Source: PMG-095 sp049324695 (lineage in GTDB: Bacteria > Myxococcota_A > Polyangia > Polyangiales > Polyangiaceae). From it: a stretch of DNA of 64,000 bases. Both the position numbers and the translations under genes were made by a program. This document shows positions 41,928-51,137 of this stretch, piece after piece. Under the pieces are notes generated by a model. The model saw only the letters and a list, made by a program, of their open reading frames with translations, ran no database searches and was not told the origin of the DNA. The stretch lies in NCBI GenBank assembly GCA_049324695.1, contig JBMOMJ010000048.1, forward strand, positions 310,001-374,000. Direction: 5' to 3'. The number at the start of each line of letters is the position of its first letter. Position 1 is the stretch's first letter.

Positions 41928-44408
41928 ATGCACAGCGAGCATCATCACCACGAAGCGGTCGGCGGCACACTGGATTCCTCGCAGGACCCCGTTTGCGGCA
42001 TGAGCGTGCGCCCGACAACGCAGCACCGCGCCGCGTTCGAGGGCAAGGAGTACCTGTTCTGCAGCGCGCGCTGCCTCGAGAAGTTCAAGCAGTCGCCGCA
42101 TAGCTATGTGCCTGCGCCGAGCAGCGATCCTCCGCCTCCAGCATCCAAACCCAACCCGCCGCAAGCTGCCGAGCGCACCTATACATGCCCGATGCACCCG
42201 GAGGTTCGACAGAACAAGTCCGGCAATTGCCCGAAATGCGGAATGGCGCTCGAATCTGTCGAGCCCGCACCGGCCGTGAGCAGGGCCGAATGGACCTGCC
42301 CGATGCATCCCGAGATCGTTCGCGATGCACCCGGCAGTTGTCCCATTTGCGGCATGGCGCTCGAACGCCGCGCACCATCGGCAGAAAGCGCGGAAGACAA
42401 CGCTGAGCTCGTCGACATGACTCGGCGCTTCTGGGTCGCGGTGGCGCTCACGGTTCCGCTGCTCGTGGTCGCGATGGGTGAAGTCGTGCCCGGCCTTCAG
42501 GGGCTCATCGAGTCCGCGCTCTCGATGCGAGCCCGCAATTGGCTCGAGTTCGCGCTGGCGACCCCGGTTTGTCTCTGGTCCGCATTGCCCTTTTTCGAGC
42601 GCGCGGTTCAATCGATCAAGCACCGCAGCCTGAACATGTTCACGCTGATCGGGCTGGGAGTCGGTGTTGCCTATGGGTACAGCGTGATCGCTGTGCTCGT
42701 ACCGGGCGCTTTTCCAGCTTCGTTTCGAACTGAAGGCGGTGAGGTCGGCGTGTACTTCGAAGCTGCCGCGGTCATCGTCACTCTCATTCTCCTTGGGCAG
42801 GTGCTCGAATTGCGAGCGCGCAGCCAGACGAGCAGCGCCATCCGCAAGTTGCTCGGCCTCGCGCCGAAGTCAGCTCGACGGCTGAACTCGGATGGCACGG
42901 AAGCCGACGTCCCGCTCGATGCGGTGCAGGTTGGCGATCGATTGCGTGTTCGCCCGGGTGAGAAGGTGCCTGTCGATGGCATCGTACTCGAAGGCCAGAG
43001 CAACGTCGACGAATCCATGGTGAGCGGCGAGCCGATTCCGGTCCAAAAGCAAAGCGGCGATCGCGTGGTCGGAGCGACACTGAACGGAACGGGCGGCCTC
43101 GTGATCCGCGCAGAGAAGGTCGGTGCGGACACCTTGCTGGCGCGCATCGTCGCCATGGTTTCCGAAGCGCAACGGAGCCGCGCGCCCATCCAGAAGCTCG
43201 CAGACGTCGTCTCTGGCTATTTCGTGCCGATCGTCGTGGCCATCGCAGCGCTTACCTTCGTCGTCTGGGCTGTGTTTGGCCCCGAGCCGCGCATGGCGCA
43301 CGGACTCATCAACGCGGTCGCCGTACTCATCATCGCCTGCCCGTGCGCGCTCGGCCTAGCAACGCCCATGTCGATCATGGTGGCGACCGGCAAGGGCGCT
43401 TCGCTCGGCGTCCTGTTTCGCAACGCCGAAGCCATCGAGATCCTGCGCCAGGTGACCACGCTCGTCGTTGACAAGACCGGAACCTTGACCGAAGGCAAGC
43501 CGAAGTTGGTGAGCGTCGTCGCGGCGCCCGGCATAGCCGAACACGAGTTGGTTCGCTTAGCGGCGAGCCTCGAGCGAGCAAGCGAGCACCCCTTGGCAGC
43601 TGCCATCGTGACCGGTGCCGGCGCACGCGGCGTGGCGCTCAAGGAAGCACAGAACTTCACGTCGATTACGGGCCAAGGCGTGCGCGGAGAGGTCGACGGT
43701 AAGGTCGTGGCCCTCGGAAACCGCGCGCTGATGCAAAGCCTGGGAGTCGAACCGGGCGAGCTCATCGAGCGAGCCGAACAACTGCGCGCCGACGGCCAGA
43801 CCGTCATGTTCGTCGCCGTCGATGGAAGACCAGCGGGCCTGGTGGGCGTGGCCGATCCGATCAAAGAAACGGCCGCCGAAGCCGTCAGCGCATTGCACCA
43901 AGAGGGCGTGCGCATCGTGATGCTCACTGGCGACAGCAACACCACCGCTCGAGCAGTCGCGAAGAAGCTCGGAATCGACGAGGTTCGCGCCGAGGTGATG
44001 CCCGACCAGAAGGCAGCAAAGGTGAAGGAACTCCAGGCGCAAGGCGCCGTCGTCGCCATGGCCGGTGACGGCATCAACGATGCGCCGGCACTCGCGCAGG
44101 CCCACGTCGGCATCGCGATGGGAACAGGCACCGACGTCGCCATGGAGAGCGCGGGCATCACGCTCGTGAAGGGCGATCTCCGCGGCATCGTACGCGCGCG
44201 ACGCTTGTCGCAGCAGACGATGCGCAACATCAAGCAAAACTTGTTCTTCGCGTTCGTCTACAACGCTGCCGGCGTTCCAATCGCCGCAGGCGTGCTCTAT
44301 CCGGCATTCGGGTTGTTGCTGAGCCCGATGCTCGCCGCAGCCGCAATGAGCCTCAGCTCCGTGTCGGTGGTCGGCAACGCACTGCGACTTCGACAGTCCA
44401 ACGTCTGA
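41928..44408 (+). CDS. P1B copper ATPase with YHS and two HMBD domains
   Basis: 826 residues. A His-rich start (HSEHHHHE), a YHS domain (DPVCGM then FCSARCLEKF, about 20-60), then two heavy-metal-binding domains (YTCPMHPE ... CPKCGM; WTCPMHPE ... CPICGM, about 84-148). Eight membrane helices follow, with CPCALGLATP near 470, DKTGTLTEGKP near 514 and GDGINDAPAL near 711. HMA domains are absent, unlike copA at 32483. This is a copper/silver exporter of the type common in resistance islands. CsoR-like box B lies at its promoter. Confidence 0.93.
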   Translation: MHSEHHHHEAVGGTLDSSQDPVCGMSVRPTTQHRAAFEGKEYLFCSARCLEKFKQSPHSYVPAPSSDPPPPASKPNPPQAAERTYTCPMHPEVRQNKSGNCPKCGMALESVEPAPAVSRAEWTCPMHPEIVRDAPGSCPICGMALERRAPSAESAEDNAELVDMTRRFWVAVALTVPLLVVAMGEVVPGLQGLIESALSMRARNWLEFALATPVCLWSALPFFERAVQSIKHRSLNMFTLIGLGVGVAYGYSVIAVLVPGAFPASFRTEGGEVGVYFEAAAVIVTLILLGQVLELRARSQTSSAIRKLLGLAPKSARRLNSDGTEADVPLDAVQVGDRLRVRPGEKVPVDGIVLEGQSNVDESMVSGEPIPVQKQSGDRVVGATLNGTGGLVIRAEKVGADTLLARIVAMVSEAQRSRAPIQKLADVVSGYFVPIVVAIAALTFVVWAVFGPEPRMAHGLINAVAVLIIACPCALGLATPMSIMVATGKGASLGVLFRNAEAIEILRQVTTLVVDKTGTLTEGKPKLVSVVAAPGIAEHELVRLAASLERASEHPLAAAIVTGAGARGVALKEAQNFTSITGQGVRGEVDGKVVALGNRALMQSLGVEPGELIERAEQLRADGQTVMFVAVDGRPAGLVGVADPIKETAAEAVSALHQEGVRIVMLTGDSNTTARAVAKKLGIDEVRAEVMPDQKAAKVKELQAQGAVVAMAGDGINDAPALAQAHVGIAMGTGTDVAMESAGITLVKGDLRGIVRARRLSQQTMRNIKQNLFFAFVYNAAGVPIAAGVLYPAFGLLLSPMLAAAAMSLSSVSVVGNALRLRQSNV

Positions 44409-44416
44409 CAACTAGG

Positions 44417-44435
44417 CAGCAGCGCTGCGCTGCTG
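44417..44435. terminator. Hairpin after the copper ATPase gene
   Basis: CAGCAGCG (44417-44424), loop CTG, CGCTGCTG (44428-44435), nine bases after the stop. No U-run follows, so it may only attenuate transcription into the DUF2933 gene. Confidence 0.4.
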
Positions 44436-44457
44436 ACCCGAGCAGGAAGTAACAAAC

Positions 44458-44706
44458 ATGGCGATCTCACAAGCCGAACCAAAGCGCACATTCCCGCGCA
44501 TCCCATGGACCGTTGGCGCATGCGTCTTCCTCGCAATCGGCGCCTTCTTCCTGTGGGAGGAACATCGAGCGCATCTGCTTGGAGCGCTACCCTACCTGCT
44601 CCTCCTGGCGTGCCCGCTGATGCATTTGTTCATGCACCACGGGCACGGCGGCCAGGGCTCGCATTCGGCAAAAACCGGTTCACATGATCATGGAGGCCAA
44701 CCATGA
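44458..44706 (+). CDS. DUF2933-type small membrane protein
   Basis: 82 residues with two hydrophobic helices (near 18-35 and 42-58), the motif LACPLMHLFMHHGHGG and a His-rich tail. DUF2933 proteins are recurrent partners of copper and silver resistance genes. The start of the next gene overlaps its stop by four bases. Confidence 0.8.
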   Translation: MAISQAEPKRTFPRIPWTVGACVFLAIGAFFLWEEHRAHLLGALPYLLLLACPLMHLFMHHGHGGQGSHSAKTGSHDHGGQP

Positions 44707-45380
44707 ACCACGCAGCCGATGCACCCGCGTACGGGCTCTGGTCGTTGGTCATCATCAACTCAGCGGTCTTCATTCTGTTTGCGTTCAGCTTCTTCAAGCC
44801 GCAAACCAAGCGCGACTGGCGCACGTTCGGCAGCTTTTCAGGCTTCATCCTCGCGCTATTCGTCGAGATGTACGGCTTCCCGCTGACGATCTACCTGCTC
44901 TCGGGTTGGCTCGGTCGACGCTATCCGGGCGTGAACTTGTTCTCGCACGACATGGGCCACCTTTGGTACGAGCTGCTCGGTTTCAAGGGCGACCCCCACT
45001 TGAACCCCATCCACATCTTGAGCAACGTGCTCATCTTTGGGGGTTTCATTCTGCTCTCGGCGGCGTGGCGAGTGCTGTTCAACGCCCAAAAGGAACACCG
45101 CCTCGCAAGCACCGGCCCGTACGGCTACGTGCGGCACCCACAGTACGTCGGCTTCATCACCATCATGGCCGGCTTCTTGTTGCAGTGGCCGACCCTCGTC
45201 ACGCTGGTGATGTTCCCCATCCTGGTCGTGATGTACGTGCGTCTCGCTCACCGCGAAGAGCGTGAAGTCGCAGCCGAGCTAGGCAGTGTCTGGATGGAAT
45301 ACGCGCGAGTGACGCCGCGCTGGATCCCGCGGCTCAGCAGTCGCCGTCCGTCCACACAGAACCAGCGCTTCGCCGGATAA
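44703..45380 (+). CDS. Isoprenylcysteine methyltransferase-family membrane protein
   Basis: 225 residues with about five hydrophobic helices. The SAM-binding signature of the ICMT/PEMT family is visible as TGPYGYVRHPQYVGF (about 137-151) and, near the C terminus, REEREVAAELGSVWMEYARVTPRWIP. These enzymes methylate thiols or lipids. ATGA overlap with DUF2933 is a common pair in copper islands; its role there is unknown. Confidence 0.82.
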   Translation: MNHAADAPAYGLWSLVIINSAVFILFAFSFFKPQTKRDWRTFGSFSGFILALFVEMYGFPLTIYLLSGWLGRRYPGVNLFSHDMGHLWYELLGFKGDPHLNPIHILSNVLIFGGFILLSAAWRVLFNAQKEHRLASTGPYGYVRHPQYVGFITIMAGFLLQWPTLVTLVMFPILVVMYVRLAHREEREVAAELGSVWMEYARVTPRWIPRLSSRRPSTQNQRFAG

Positions 45381-45399
45381 TCCTCGCGACGGCAATCAA

Positions 45400-46818
45400 A
45401 TGAAGATTCCAGAGCTCACATTTCTCGGAGCCACCGGTACGGTAACCGGCTCGCGCTACTTGGTAGATGGCAGCCGCTCCCGCGTGTTGGTCGACTGCGG
45501 GCTGTTCCAGGGCTTGAAAGCCCTCCGGCAACGAAACTGGGCACCGCTGCCGGTACCGATTGCCTCGATTGACGCTGTGGTTCTAACGCACGCGCACGTC
45601 GATCATAGCGGGTATCTCCCGAAGCTTTACGAGCAAGGCTACCGAGGGCCCGTGTTCTGCACACAGGGCACTCACGACCTCTTGCAGCTCCTGCTACCCG
45701 ACTGTGCGTTCTTGCAGGAGGAAGAAGCTCGCTACGCGAATAAGGTCGGCTACACCAAGCACTCGCCCGCGAAGCCGCTGTTCACGCGCGAAGATGCCGA
45801 AGGAGCGCTTCGTCTGCTCGCGCCGGTGCACTTCCACGATGCGTTCTCCCCCGCTCCGGGCATTGCGGTGAAGTTCACGCGCGCAGGGCATATCGTTGGT
45901 TCCGCCTGTGTCGCGATGAACTTCGACGACACCACGCTCACTTTCTCGGGCGATGTGGGGAGGCCCGAAGACCCGATCATGAAGCCACCGGAACCGCTCT
46001 CGGCGATGGACATCCTCGTCGTCGAGTCGACGTACGGCGATCGGCGACACCCGGCTGAGTCCATCCGCGACGAGCTAGCTCGCGTCGTCAACCAGACCAG
46101 CGCTCGAGGCGGCGTCGTGCTCGTGCCGGCGTTTGCGGTGGGCCGCGCGCAACACCTGCTGCACATCCTGGCGACCCTCAAGGCCGAAAAGCGCATTCCC
46201 GACTTACCCGTGCACCTGGACAGTCCCATGGCGATCGAGGCCACGGACCTGTTTTGCAAGCACAGCGATGACCACCGCCTCACCGCTGAGCAATGCAAGC
46301 TGCTGTGCCGCAGCGCTCACTACGCCCGTACCGCGGATGAGTCCAAGGCGATCGACGCAAGCACAGGGCCAATGATCATCGTCTCGGCGAGCGGAATGGC
46401 CACGGGTGGGCGCGTCCTACATCACCTCCGGCGGTTCCTGCCCGACGAGCGGAACCATGTCTTATTCGTCGGTCACCAGGCGGTTGGTACTCGAGGGCGG
46501 TCGCTCGTCGACGGCGCCGAGGAGCTGAAGATGCACGGGCAATACGTGCGGGTCCGTGCCCGCGTTAGCCAGCTTCAGGGCCTTTCGGCACATGCCGATT
46601 ACGCGGAGCTCATCACGTGGCTCAAAGCCAGCGGAATCGCGCCCAAGCGAGTGTTCGTGACCCACGGGGAACCTGCCGCCTCGGATGCCCTGCGCCGACG
46701 TTTGCAGGAGGAGCTCGGCTGGAAGGCAGAAGCGCCAGAAATGGGACAGGTCGCACGGCTGCTCTCACATGCGCCAGAGAATGCTCATTCGGCGCTGCGG
46801 CGAGGAAACTTTGGTTAA
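45400..46818 (+). CDS. MBL-fold beta-CASP ribonuclease-like protein
   Basis: 472 residues. Metallo-beta-lactamase zinc motifs are present: THAHVDHSG (near 65), AGHIVGSA (near 165), FSGDVG (near 185). Beta-CASP motifs follow (VVESTYGDR, VLVPAFAVGRAQ, SASGMATGGRV, LSAHADYAEL). This is the CPSF73-like/RNase J-related family of mRNA-processing nucleases. It has no obvious metal-resistance function. Confidence 0.9.
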   Translation: MKIPELTFLGATGTVTGSRYLVDGSRSRVLVDCGLFQGLKALRQRNWAPLPVPIASIDAVVLTHAHVDHSGYLPKLYEQGYRGPVFCTQGTHDLLQLLLPDCAFLQEEEARYANKVGYTKHSPAKPLFTREDAEGALRLLAPVHFHDAFSPAPGIAVKFTRAGHIVGSACVAMNFDDTTLTFSGDVGRPEDPIMKPPEPLSAMDILVVESTYGDRRHPAESIRDELARVVNQTSARGGVVLVPAFAVGRAQHLLHILATLKAEKRIPDLPVHLDSPMAIEATDLFCKHSDDHRLTAEQCKLLCRSAHYARTADESKAIDASTGPMIIVSASGMATGGRVLHHLRRFLPDERNHVLFVGHQAVGTRGRSLVDGAEELKMHGQYVRVRARVSQLQGLSAHADYAELITWLKASGIAPKRVFVTHGEPAASDALRRRLQEELGWKAEAPEMGQVARLLSHAPENAHSALRRGNFG

Positions 46819-46829
46819 CATCGGCTTCC

Positions 46830-48110
46830 ATGGGTGAGCCTAGCCCCGCACTCACGCACCTTATTTCTCGCTGGCGCGATGATCCCGGAAGCACCTACAG
46901 AACGTGGTTTCTGTGGGAAGAGCGGCTCAAGAATTTCCGCTCCATTCGGCGAGGCATCGCAACCATCGTCGAAGAGATCGAGGCCGGGCGATTCGGCAAT
47001 GTCTACAAAGGTTCTTCACTCGAGACAGTGGTCGGCTCGATTTCGGAGCAGAAGCAGATCTTCAAAGGCGCCGACCACGCTTTCCTTTGGAAGCCCAAGC
47101 TACGCATCCCCGACATCTACGAGAACGCGGATAATCAGCGGGCGTTCGCGAAGTTCCTATCGACGTGTGCCTGCTGCGACGATGGGGAGAGCCTGATCGC
47201 GGCGGTGCGCCGTTTGGACGAGCACCGCATCAAAGGGCTGGGACCGGCGTGCGCCAACCTGTTGTACTTTCTGCACCCCACGTTGATGCCGCCGTTCAAC
47301 ACCGCAATTGTGAAAGGCTACAACTCTCTGACGGGCGCCAAGGTGAAGCTCGGCAAGTGGGACGAATACCTCGCGCTACGCGCCGGGATGCTGCGCATCA
47401 ATGCAGAGCACCGCGACCTACTCTCGAACGACCTCGGTGCGGTGGGTGGGTTGCTCTTCGACGTCGGAAGCGAGCGCTACCCGGCGCCGCCGCTCGGAGA
47501 CGATGCGGCACAACGGCAAGCCTGGGAAGCGGATCTCGAGCGGGTTCGCGCCGACGCCCAGAAGCTTGGCAACGCCGAAAAAGCCGCCAAGGACGGAGAC
47601 CGCACCCATACCGAAGTGCAGTCCTGGCTGCGCGACCTCGGACTCGCGCTGGGCTTCGACGTCTGGATAGCTTCGAACGACCGAGCGCGCGCTTGTGGCA
47701 GCGGGCAGCTCGGGGACGGATGCCTGCAAGAGTTGCCCACGAGCGTCGCGCGAGCGCCTGGTGCCGACGCGGTGCGCCTCATCGATGTGCTTTGGCTGGA
47801 GAAGCAGCGCGAACACGTTGCCGCCGCGTTCGAGGTCGAGCACACGACGTCGATCTATTCCGGAATCGTGCGCCTACTCGACTTGGCGCTCGGTGTTCCG
47901 AGCGAAGCAGCTCGCGGGCTATATCTCGTGGCTCCAGACGATCGCGAGAGCGAGGTCCGTGCTCAGCTAGCTCGCCCTGCATTCCGTCACGTTGCCGACT
48001 TGCGCGTCCGCTACCTGCCTTACGGTGAGCTCGCGAGTCACCGGGAAGCGATGGCACGTTTCGGCCAAGGGTTGAAGGCCATCGAGGCGATCGCACGTTC
48101 GCTCACGTAG
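46830..48110 (+). CDS. Putative restriction endonuclease-like protein (EVE-type PD-(D/E)XK)
   Basis: 426 residues from ATG 46830. The N-terminal 230 residues contain a helical part resembling DNA-glycosylase-like HhH (GLGPACANLLYFLHP). The C-terminal 170 residues have a restriction-like core: HTEVQSWLRDLG, LIDVLWLEK and AFEVEHTTSIYSG, giving Glu, Asp and Glu-x-Glu in place of Glu-x-Lys. No methylase gene is adjacent. Restriction or DNA repair are both possible. Confidence 0.6.
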   Translation: MGEPSPALTHLISRWRDDPGSTYRTWFLWEERLKNFRSIRRGIATIVEEIEAGRFGNVYKGSSLETVVGSISEQKQIFKGADHAFLWKPKLRIPDIYENADNQRAFAKFLSTCACCDDGESLIAAVRRLDEHRIKGLGPACANLLYFLHPTLMPPFNTAIVKGYNSLTGAKVKLGKWDEYLALRAGMLRINAEHRDLLSNDLGAVGGLLFDVGSERYPAPPLGDDAAQRQAWEADLERVRADAQKLGNAEKAAKDGDRTHTEVQSWLRDLGLALGFDVWIASNDRARACGSGQLGDGCLQELPTSVARAPGADAVRLIDVLWLEKQREHVAAAFEVEHTTSIYSGIVRLLDLALGVPSEAARGLYLVAPDDRESEVRAQLARPAFRHVADLRVRYLPYGELASHREAMARFGQGLKAIEAIARSLT

Positions 48111-48208
48111 CGGGCACGTTTTACGCGGCGGTGCGCCGGTCGCCGAATCAAATCTCGAGCCTCGGTCACGCTGCGCTCGTTCGCTGCCTATACCCAGTGA
48201 ACAACGAC

Positions 48209-48226
48209 GATTGCACCTGCGCAATC
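48209..48226. promoter_or_regulatory. Inverted repeat before the 48240 gene
   Basis: GATTGC (48209-48214), six-base spacer, GCAATC (48221-48226), immediately before the Shine-Dalgarno AGGAG. It stands where the inverted repeat stands before the paralogous gene at 36260. Confidence 0.4.
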
Positions 48227-48239
48227 AGGAGTACGTGCC

Positions 48240-48647
48240 ATGTCCCAATTCAAGTTCCTGTTCGTCAGCGCTCTCGCTGCAAGTCTTGCTCTTCCTCTCG
48301 CAGCTCGCGCGGATTCTGCGGAGTGCGAGCTTCACGCCTTCAAGGCGAACCGCGTCGAGCCCCTGCGCATTCAGGAACGCATCGGTCGCGGCACCATCGA
48401 GAAGCTGGTCGGCGCACAGGTGTTCGTGCCCGCGCAAAAGGGACTCACCGCCGAGTGGCTCCGCGCACGCGTTGAACAGCATATCAGCGCGATGGGCGCC
48501 CAAGGCATGGCGAACTGCCCCCTCGGCGTGAACGGCGTTCGCGTTGCCGTGGCGTCGGGCGGCACGGGCTTCTGGGTGCAACTGCAGGCCAAGGATTCCA
48601 ATACCGCTCGGGAGATCCTGCGCCTTGCTCAAACCGCAGTGCGTTAA
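48240..48647 (+). CDS. Exported protein of the copper-island family (copy 2)
   Basis: 135 residues with a signal peptide ending ARA. It is clearly related to the 36260 product across the mature part: both have a single early Cys, ERIGRG(T/S)I, a GA(Q/E) beta start, GLTA(E/Q)WL, HI(S/A), C(P/A)LGV and a C-terminal RxAxxxVR. Not a recognised family. Convergent with the DUF305 gene across a strong terminator. Confidence 0.7.
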   Translation: MSQFKFLFVSALAASLALPLAARADSAECELHAFKANRVEPLRIQERIGRGTIEKLVGAQVFVPAQKGLTAEWLRARVEQHISAMGAQGMANCPLGVNGVRVAVASGGTGFWVQLQAKDSNTAREILRLAQTAVR

Positions 48648-48661
48648 CGCGGGTCGCTCGT

Positions 48662-48697
48662 CGAGGCTCCGCGACGTTCGGTCATCGCGGAGCCTCG
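48662..48697. terminator. Bidirectional terminator between convergent genes
   Basis: A perfect 13-bp stem, CGAGGCTCCGCGA (48662-48674) against TCGCGGAGCCTCG (48685-48697), with a ten-base loop. It lies between the 48647 stop (plus) and the 48707 stop (minus), so it can end both transcripts. Confidence 0.75.
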
Positions 48698-48706
48698 CGC
48701 GTCCGG

Positions 48707-49963
48707 CTACAGCGCCTCGAGCATGGATTTCATCTCGCCGATCTCGCGAGCTTGGGCATTGAAGATGTCGCTCGCCAACTTCTTCAGCTCGGCTCGCTCG
48801 AGGTGCGGATTCGCTCTGTGCGCCGTCGGCATGCCAGCGGCATGATGAGGAATCATCTGCTCCAAGAACATCTGGTCCAGCGCGGCGCCGGACAGAGCCT
48901 TCATGTGCTCCATGTGCTCCATCATGACTGGATCGTGGGGCGGTTCCGGAACCGTAGCGCTGCCGGCGATCTCGAGCCGCACGGCCAGCATGATATCGAC
49001 CTCTTCTTGCTGCGTGTCGCGCATCATCGTGGCCATTTGCTTCACGTGCGCGCTGCCGTTCGCGATCGCAAGCTCCGCCATTTCGATGGCCATGCGGTGG
49101 TGCGGGACGAAGAAGTCGATGAAGGTGACGTCATTCGGCGTTAGCGGGATGCGCCGATCGCCGGTGAGGCCGTAGTCAACGCGCCCTGCCGCGTCTGCCG
49201 CGAGATCCGCTCCAGGGTCATCGACGCCCAGTGAAACGAGCATCGCCTTCATCGTTCCGATCTCGGTCGCCTGCGCCGAGAAAATGTCCATGGCGAGCTG
49301 CTGCAAGTCCGTGCGCAGCAGATTGGCTTGCCCGCGTTGTGCCGGTGCGAGCCCCGCCGCGTGGTGCGCGATCATATCCGTGAGGAACATCTGATCGAGC
49401 TCGGCGCCGGACATCGTCTGCATCATCGCCATGTCTGCTTCCGTGTGCGGATCCGCCGGCGCCGGCGGCACTACGACTCCCAAGCCTGTCTTCGCTGCCT
49501 CAAGAATCGCGAGCTCGGCGGTCTGAGTGTCGCGAATGCTGGTCGCCAACGCTTTCACGTCAGCGGAGCTGCCCTGCGCGATTTCAATCTTGGCCATGTC
49601 GATGGCCATTTGGTGGTGCTCAGCAAAGAACGCCGCGAACTCGGCGTCATTAGCGGGTGTGTAAGGGATCCTACGGTCACCCACGACGGACTCACCGGCG
49701 TCTTCGCCACCGGCACCGCCCGCGTGCTCGCCGGCCTCGCCCACGCCGCCTGTGGCACGATTGCCGCCACTGCTTGCGGATCGGCCACCGCTGCTCGTTC
49801 CGCCTTTGCCGGTTTGTGAGCTTCCACCCGTGCCGCCGCTGCTCGAGGCGTCGCCATTCGAGTCAGAACAGCCTCCCGCTCCAAGCGTTCCGACCGCGAA
49901 TAAGCTGAGAACCAGGCACAAGCGCCCAATCGGGCTGAAATGGTTGCGCGCATAAAGTGACAT
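48707..49963 (-). CDS. Tandem DUF305 metal-island lipoprotein
   Basis: 418 residues from ATG 49963. Signal with lipobox GAGGCSD, a Gly/Ser-rich linker, then two complete DUF305 (ferritin-like four-helix) domains, about 110-250 and 265-415. Each has FFxxHH(Q/R)MAI(D/E)MA, TMSG/ALSGAALDQMFL and MI(A/P)HHAAG, so the His/Met ligands are kept in both copies. DUF305 proteins accompany copper genes and are thought to bind metal in the periplasm. Confidence 0.85.
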   Translation of the reverse strand: MSLYARNHFSPIGRLCLVLSLFAVGTLGAGGCSDSNGDASSSGGTGGSSQTGKGGTSSGGRSASSGGNRATGGVGEAGEHAGGAGGEDAGESVVGDRRIPYTPANDAEFAAFFAEHHQMAIDMAKIEIAQGSSADVKALATSIRDTQTAELAILEAAKTGLGVVVPPAPADPHTEADMAMMQTMSGAELDQMFLTDMIAHHAAGLAPAQRGQANLLRTDLQQLAMDIFSAQATEIGTMKAMLVSLGVDDPGADLAADAAGRVDYGLTGDRRIPLTPNDVTFIDFFVPHHRMAIEMAELAIANGSAHVKQMATMMRDTQQEEVDIMLAVRLEIAGSATVPEPPHDPVMMEHMEHMKALSGAALDQMFLEQMIPHHAAGMPTAHRANPHLERAELKKLASDIFNAQAREIGEMKSMLEAL

Positions 49964-50198
49964 CTCTCGCTCCGTTGGTTTGCATGCGAGCGCTACGCCC
50001 GCGCGAGAGCGGGCTGCATGAAGCGGGCCTGTAAGCTGCGAAACCACGCGCGTCCGCGAAACGCGCTTACCGTAACCTGCTGGGTCACGGCGGCTGGACG
50101 AACGGGGGCGCACCCATCCGCCTCACGCCACAGAGAGGGTCAGCGCACGAAGCCCTGCGCGTGGCGTGAACGCCGCGTCAGTCTTGCCTTAAAGCCTT

Positions 50199-50606
50199 TT
50201 ACTTCGGCGCATACGCAAGCAGGTTTTGCTCGCTCTCGAAGTACAGAGCCGCACCCGTCTTCGTCTTTCCTATCACGGCGGTCGCCTTGTCTACGGGCCG
50301 TTTGCTCACCGGATCGATCGCTGTACGGGTAGCAGGATCTTGTTCGAGCTTGGCCTTACACATGGGGCAGCACCCGTAGTAGGTGTTTCCGTTGACCGAA
50401 ACAGGGATCTGCGGGGCTCCCATGAAGTGGTTATTGATCATGCAGACCTGACTGCGGTCCATCACGCGCTCGAGCGCGCTTACCTTGGCAACGCGCGCTT
50501 CCGCCGGTGCAGGCTTCGTTCCTTCAGGCCTAGCGGATCCTTCTACGCACCCAATGACGCCAGAAACGGCGAGCGAGACGAGTACCCATCGTGCAGCGAT
50601 AATCAT
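50199..50606 (-). CDS. Cys-rich metal-binding lipoprotein (YHS/TRASH-like)
   Basis: 135 residues from ATG 50606 behind AAGGAG. Lipobox VIGCVE. The mature part has VCMINNHFMG and YYGCCPMCKAKL, spaced like a TRASH/YHS treble-clef metal site, then a beta-rich tail. Probably a periplasmic copper binder anchored in the outer membrane. Confidence 0.7.
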   Translation of the reverse strand: MIIAARWVLVSLAVSGVIGCVEGSARPEGTKPAPAEARVAKVSALERVMDRSQVCMINNHFMGAPQIPVSVNGNTYYGCCPMCKAKLEQDPATRTAIDPVSKRPVDKATAVIGKTKTGAALYFESEQNLLAYAPK

Positions 50607-50680
50607 GACCAAACTCCTTGCTGAAGCCTAGGCGGCAGGAGCGGAGGGCGTGACAGGCGAAGCGTTCGAGCCCGCCGCAG

Positions 50681-51121
50681 CTATCGCTGTCGAATGCCCA
50701 ACGCCTTCATACCCGCCTTGATCTTTCCGAGGCACTGCAACTCGCATTCATCGGCGGGGGAGTCGTAGATGGTTGAGTGCCGAATTTCGATCACCAATCG
50801 GACGTAGATCTGGTGCTCCCCATGTGAGTCGTACTCCAGTGTCGGGCGGTACGGCTGGATCTCCAAGGTGCTCTGGTGTCGCTCGGGGATTATCTGGTGC
50901 GCAATTCGCGCGAGGTGCTCCCACACGCGTAAGCAGTGCTCGCATCCGGGTGTGGTCACGTGGACGTCGCGCTCGTGGGTGCCAAGCAAGAGCACGTCGT
51001 AGCCGATCGTGCGAAAGTCATCGGCCACGGCAATGCGCACCGGCGCAACCTCGAACACAACGCGGTGTTCTTCTACTAAGGCAACCAGCGCTGCTCTCTC
51101 GGGTGCCTGGAGCTTCAGCAT
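50681..51121 (-). CDS. Small protein downstream of cusA
   Basis: 146 residues from ATG 51121, 16 bases after the cusA stop, so it is probably in the cusCBA operon. It has CEHCLRVWEHLARIAHQIIP (near 73-92) and LTLEIQPY-like beta strands, with another Cys pair CELQC near the end. No family recognised. A soluble copper-handling accessory is possible. Confidence 0.6.
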   Translation of the reverse strand: MLKLQAPERAALVALVEEHRVVFEVAPVRIAVADDFRTIGYDVLLLGTHERDVHVTTPGCEHCLRVWEHLARIAHQIIPERHQSTLEIQPYRPTLEYDSHGEHQIYVRLVIEIRHSTIYDSPADECELQCLGKIKAGMKALGIRQR

Positions 51122-51137
51122 AGGCCTCCCACCAAGT

